Shown here: piece by piece, positions 6,758 to 9,184 of the stretch
Numbering within the stretch: position 1 is the first letter of the stretch
Layout of the letters: the number at the start of each line of letters is the position of its first letter
DNA from: Betaproteobacteria bacterium
GTDB lineage: Bacteria > Pseudomonadota > Gammaproteobacteria > Burkholderiales > SG8-39
Direction of reading: 5' to 3'
Length of the DNA: 9,184 nt
Assembly: GCA_029858545.1 (NCBI GenBank)
Contig: JAOUFA010000131.1
Location: 1 to 9,184, forward strand
The notes under the pieces: model-generated
What the model was told of the DNA's origin: nothing
What the model saw: the letters and a program-made list of their open reading frames with translations, nothing else
The model's database searches: none
Position numbers and translations under genes: made by a program

Positions 6758-6792
6758 GTCGAATCTCGGGATCCTCTGGAGAACAGGCAACC

Positions 6793-8097
6793 ATGGCAAG
6801 AATCATCGGCGGTCTCGCCGTCTCGCACACGCCGACGATCGGCTTCGCATACGACACGAACAAGCAGGCCGACCCCGTCTGGGCGCCGATTTTCGAGAGC
6901 TTCCGACCGGTGCAGCAGTGGCTCGCGGAAAAGAAGCCCGACGCGCTGGTCTATATCTTCAACGACCACGTCACCTCGTTCTTCTTCGATCACTACTCGG
7001 CGTTCGCGCTCGGCATCGACTCTTCCTACGCGGTCGCCGACGAGGGCGGCGGAGCGCGCGCGCTGCCGCCGATCCGGGGCCACGCCGAGCTCGCGCAGCA
7101 TATCGGCACCAGCCTGATGGCCGACGAGTTCGACATGTCGTTCTTCCAGGACAAGCCGCTCGACCACGGCTTCTTCTCCCCGATGTCGGTGCTGCTGCCG
7201 CACCAGCCGGATTGGCCGACCGCGATCGTGCCGCTGCAGGTGGGCGTGCTGCAATTTCCCATTCCGTCCGCGCGGCGCTGCTACAAGCTCGGCCAGGCGC
7301 TGCGCCGCGCGATCGAGAGCTACCCGGGCGAACTCGACGTGGCGGTGGTCGCCACCGGCGGACTCTCGCACCAGGTGCACGGCGAGCGCGGCGGATTCAA
7401 CAACGTCGAGTGGGATCACCAGTTCCTCGAGATGATCGAGAAGGACCCCGAAGCACTCGCCGGAATGACCCAGGCCGAATACGCCACACTCGGCGGCCTC
7501 GAGGGGGCGGAAGTGATCATGTACCTGATCATGCGCGGCGCGCTATCGTCGAACGTGCGCCGGGTGCATCGCTCGTACTACCTGCCGTCGATGGCCGGTA
7601 TCGGCACACTGGTGCTGGAAAACGAGGCGATGGCGACGCCGGTCGATCTCAGCGCGCGCCACCGCGAACACATGGGACACCAGCTCGCGGGCGCCGAAAA
7701 GCTCGCCGGAACCTATCCTTTCACCCATCAGACGAGCCTCAAGGCCTACCGCCTGAACAAGTTCCTGCACGGGCTGATCGTTCCGGCCTGGCGCGAGAAG
7801 TTCAAACAGGACCCCGAGGCCTGCTTCGCGCAAGCCCGCCTCACCGAGCAGGAGCGCGATCTGGTGCGCCGGCGCGACTGGCGCGCGATGATCCACTACG
7901 GCGTGATCTTCTTCATGCTGGAGAAGCTCGGCGCGGTGATCGGCGTGTCCAATCTGCATATCTATGCGGCGATGCGCGGCGACACGCTCGAGGATTTTCT
8001 CAAGACGCGCAATGCCAAGGTCCTCTACTCGGTCGCGGGCAAGGAAGGCGGCAAGGACCTCGCCTGGGACAAGGCGCAGTCGGCGGGCAAGAAGTAG
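6793..8097 (+). CDS. Class III extradiol dioxygenase, fused LigB-LigA type (gallate dioxygenase-like)
   Basis: This 434-residue protein joins a LigB-type catalytic domain (about 1-285) to a LigA-type helical domain (about 305-412). It is the single-chain form known from gallate dioxygenases GalA and DesB (about 420 aa), whereas protocatechuate 4,5-dioxygenase uses separate LigA and LigB chains. Such enzymes use Fe(II) and O2 to open gallate or related catechols next to the hydroxyls. Expected residues are present: iron ligands His12 (SHTPT), His59 (NDHVTSFF) and Glu240 (GAEVIM); His124 (DHG); catalytic His193 (GGLSHQ). Glu377, Tyr391 and Tyr412 match the partner-subunit substrate contacts I remember for DesB. 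The last 20 residues are Lys/Gly-rich and extend past known relatives. The start is ATG 6793 with GGAG upstream; the frame is open further 5' but without homology. No ring-cleavage pathway partner lies beside it, so gallate remains the best guess rather than proven. Confidence 0.88.
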   Translation: MARIIGGLAVSHTPTIGFAYDTNKQADPVWAPIFESFRPVQQWLAEKKPDALVYIFNDHVTSFFFDHYSAFALGIDSSYAVADEGGGARALPPIRGHAELAQHIGTSLMADEFDMSFFQDKPLDHGFFSPMSVLLPHQPDWPTAIVPLQVGVLQFPIPSARRCYKLGQALRRAIESYPGELDVAVVATGGLSHQVHGERGGFNNVEWDHQFLEMIEKDPEALAGMTQAEYATLGGLEGAEVIMYLIMRGALSSNVRRVHRSYYLPSMAGIGTLVLENEAMATPVDLSARHREHMGHQLAGAEKLAGTYPFTHQTSLKAYRLNKFLHGLIVPAWREKFKQDPEACFAQARLTEQERDLVRRRDWRAMIHYGVIFFMLEKLGAVIGVSNLHIYAAMRGDTLEDFLKTRNAKVLYSVAGKEGGKDLAWDKAQSAGKK

Positions 8098-8118
8098 TCG
8101 CGCGGACGCGCGGCGAAG

Positions 8119-8143
8119 CGAACCGGTGGCCCGACCCGGTTCG
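8119..8143. terminator. Hairpin between convergent dioxygenase and rlmH genes
   Basis: CGAACCGG (8119-8126) and CCGGTTCG (8136-8143) form a perfect 8-bp stem with a 9-nt loop. It sits in the 54-nt gap between the dioxygenase stop (8095-8097) and the rlmH stop (8152-8154). It is symmetric, so it could serve both transcripts. Neither side has a T tract, so Rho-independent action is uncertain. Confidence 0.45.
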
Positions 8144-8151
8144 TCCCCCGG

Positions 8152-8628
8152 TCACTCGCGGTGGTAGGGATGCCCGGTGAGCAGCGTCGCGGCCCGGTAG
8201 AGCTGCTCGCACAGCAGCAATTGCGCGAGCGCGTGCGGCAGCGTCAGCGACGAGAGCCGGATCGTCGCCACGCAGGATTTCTTCAGTGCCGCATCGATGC
8301 CGTCGGCACCGCCGATCAGCATCGCGGTGGGGTCGCCTTCATCGAGCCAGCGGCGCAATTGCGCGGCGAATTGCGCACTGGAGAGGTCCGTGCCGCGTTC
8401 GTCGAGCGCGACGCGACGCACCGCGGCGGGAAGCTGCGCTTCGATGCGTTGCGCTTCCAGGGCGAGCACGCGTGCCAGGGGCTTTCCGGTATCGCGCGGC
8501 TCGGGTTTCACCGTGACGCGACGCGTCTCGAAACCGCGCGGCATGCGCTGCACGTACTGCGCGCAGGCCTGCTCGGCCCAGCCCGGCAGGCGCGCCGCGA
8601 CAGCGACGACCAGCAGACGCTGGTTCAA
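8152..8628 (-). CDS. rlmH: 23S rRNA (pseudouridine1915-N3)-methyltransferase RlmH
   Basis: This 158-residue protein matches RlmH (E. coli 155 aa), the SPOUT-fold S-adenosylmethionine-dependent enzyme that methylates N3 of pseudouridine 1915 in helix 69 of 23S rRNA on assembled ribosomes. The diagnostic parts are LIGGADG (104-110), LTLPHALA (128-135) and the invariant C-terminal end TGHPYHRE (151-158); the knotted SAM pocket lies in this half. The start is TTG at 8628. The first residues (NQRLLVVAVAARLPGW) align with the usual start, and no ATG is available before the conserved region. TTG and the rsfS stop overlap as TTGA, with GGAG only 3 nt upstream, so coupling to rsfS translation is likely. 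In most Betaproteobacteria I recall, maf follows directly; here it does not. Confidence 0.96.
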   Translation of the reverse strand: MNQRLLVVAVAARLPGWAEQACAQYVQRMPRGFETRRVTVKPEPRDTGKPLARVLALEAQRIEAQLPAAVRRVALDERGTDLSSAQFAAQLRRWLDEGDPTAMLIGGADGIDAALKKSCVATIRLSSLTLPHALAQLLLCEQLYRAATLLTGHPYHRE

Positions 8629-9184
8629 GCGCTCCGGCGCTTGCGCGCGGGGGACTTGCCCTGGCTCACCGGGGCCTTGCGCCGGGCCGCGGGCGCTTTG
8701 CCCTTGTGCGGGGACGCTTTCGGCTTGCGCGCCGGGGCTTTGCTCTTGCGCGCGGAAGCCTTGCGCGGACGCGGCGCGGCGACGCGCTTGCGAGCCGCCG
8801 GCTTGGCGCTCGCGCGCTTCGCCGGTTTTTTCTTCGCGGCGGGCTTGGCGGCCTCGCTCGGCGCGGCCTGCATCCGCACCCGCTTCACGCCCCAGATCTC
8901 CTCGAGGTTGTAGTAGCCGCGCACCGTCGGGTGCATCACGTGGACCACGATCTCGCCCAGGTCGACCAGCACCCAGTCCGAGTCGGCGCCGCCCTCGAAC
9001 CCGTAGACCTGCACGCCGAGTTCCTTCAATTTCTTTCGCACGTGATCGGCGAGCGCGTGCACCTGACGCGTCGAATCGCCGCTCGCGATGATCACGCGCT
9101 CGAAAAGCGTCGGCAGCGCCGAGGTGTCGAACACGACGATATCGCGGCCCTTGATGTCCTCCAGCGCATCGACCACTGCGCGCA
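8625..9184 (-). CDS. rsfS: Ribosomal silencing factor RsfS with a long basic C-terminal tail (5' truncated)
   Basis: The frame runs off the right edge. A GTG at 9176 exists, but codons for Arg-Ala precede it in frame, and RsfS proteins usually have a few more residues here, so the true start probably lies outside the window. The conserved core is complete: VVDALEDIKGRDIVVFD, then IIASGDSTRQV, GADSDWVLVDLGEIVVHVM and the closing YYNLEEIW. RsfS binds uL14 on the 50S subunit and blocks subunit joining in stationary phase or starvation. RsfS is normally about 105-120 aa. Here about 80 further residues follow WGVKRV, rich in Lys, Arg, Ala and Pro, with no acidic residue in roughly the last 75. nadD would be expected upstream. 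The stop overlaps the rlmH start (TTGA). Confidence 0.94.
   Translation of the reverse strand, partial: RAVVDALEDIKGRDIVVFDTSALPTLFERVIIASGDSTRQVHALADHVRKKLKELGVQVYGFEGGADSDWVLVDLGEIVVHVMHPTVRGYYNLEEIWGVKRVRMQAAPSEAAKPAAKKKPAKRASAKPAARKRVAAPRPRKASARKSKAPARKPKASPHKGKAPAARRKAPVSQGKSPARKRRSA
8628..8860 (-). repeat. Low-complexity K/R/A/P-rich coding repeat (RsfS tail)
   Basis: The DNA encoding the RsfS tail is internally repetitive, with recurring variants of TTGCGCGC and GGGGCTTTGC on the plus strand around 8664-8775. They encode degenerate motifs such as KAPARK, GKAPAARRK and GKSPARK. Of the last 73 residues I count 29 Lys or Arg and no Asp or Glu. This resembles histone H1-like or AlgP-like tails, which expand and contract easily by slippage or recombination. 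Confidence 0.7.

Larger units (their letters stand above)
6467..6792. other. Divergent intergenic region between maf and the dioxygenase gene
   Basis: These 326 nt carry no gene I can support; frames through them are Arg/Pro-rich and lack family features. The region must supply promoters in both directions. It holds a candidate maf promoter (6495-6524), a candidate dioxygenase promoter (6729-6757), a 7-C homopolymer at 6550-6556, a CCCCG/CGGGG inverted repeat (6609-6613 with 6628-6632), a perfect palindrome GGGCGCGCCC at 6676-6685, and an 8-bp inverted repeat at 6689-6716. Confidence 0.6.

Noticed and set aside
6514..6792. N-terminal extension of the dioxygenase upstream of 6793
   Set aside because: The family begins at 'ARIIGG' just after the ATG at 6793. 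The upstream part has no homology and overlaps the promoter region.
6467..6792. A small gene or mobile-element remnant between maf and the dioxygenase
   Set aside because: No frame has a convincing start, ribosome binding site or family feature, and no terminal inverted repeats or target duplications are seen.
6456..8180. A 574-codon plus-strand frame overlapping the dioxygenase gene
   Set aside because: It is out of frame with the dioxygenase, whose catalytic motifs are intact. The product is an Arg/Gly/Pro-rich shadow.

Overview
The window comes from a GC-rich bacterial chromosome, most likely a betaproteobacterium. The main evidence is the minus-strand housekeeping block rsfS-rlmH-maf-rng, a gene order I know from Betaproteobacteria such as Ralstonia and Bordetella. 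Tight 4-nt gene overlaps, frequent GTG/TTG starts and strong GC3 bias (long shadow frames opposite every gene) fit this. No insertion sequence, CRISPR array, tRNA or rRNA was seen.

Layout, left to right. (1) 1-185, plus strand: the C-terminal end of a carboxymuconolactone-decarboxylase/AhpD-like peroxidase-related protein. (2) 207-2748, minus strand: three consecutive lipoprotein genes joined by ATGA overlaps. In transcription order they are an unrecognised 270-aa lipoprotein, an M48 metalloprotease with an HEGAH zinc site and C-terminal TPR-like helices, and a 206-aa PsbP-like lipoprotein. (3) 2963-6466, minus strand: maf (nucleotide pyrophosphatase), rng (RNase G) and an amidase-signature hydrolase. 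maf and rng overlap by 23 nt, and the amidase start shares one base with the rng stop (TGATG). A hairpin with a T5 tract lies 28 nt past the amidase stop. (4) 6793-8097, plus strand: one extradiol ring-cleavage dioxygenase with a LigB-type catalytic domain fused to a LigA-type domain, resembling gallate dioxygenase. (5) 8152-9184, minus strand: rlmH and the 5'-truncated rsfS, whose product carries an unusual lysine/arginine/proline/alanine tail of about 80 residues.

The housekeeping genes act in ribosome and RNA maintenance: RsfS silences 50S subunits, RlmH methylates 23S rRNA pseudouridine 1915, RNase G trims 16S rRNA, and Maf removes non-canonical or pyrimidine nucleotides. The lipoprotein trio looks like a small envelope-maintenance module. 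The dioxygenase is a catabolic gene on the opposite strand between rlmH and maf, with its own candidate promoter and an inverted repeat upstream.

Most of the window is ordinary conserved chromosome. I see no clear evidence of a wholly new system. The items most worth following are the lipoprotein trio, the basic tail on RsfS, the catabolic gene splitting the housekeeping cluster, and the amidase coupled to RNase G.
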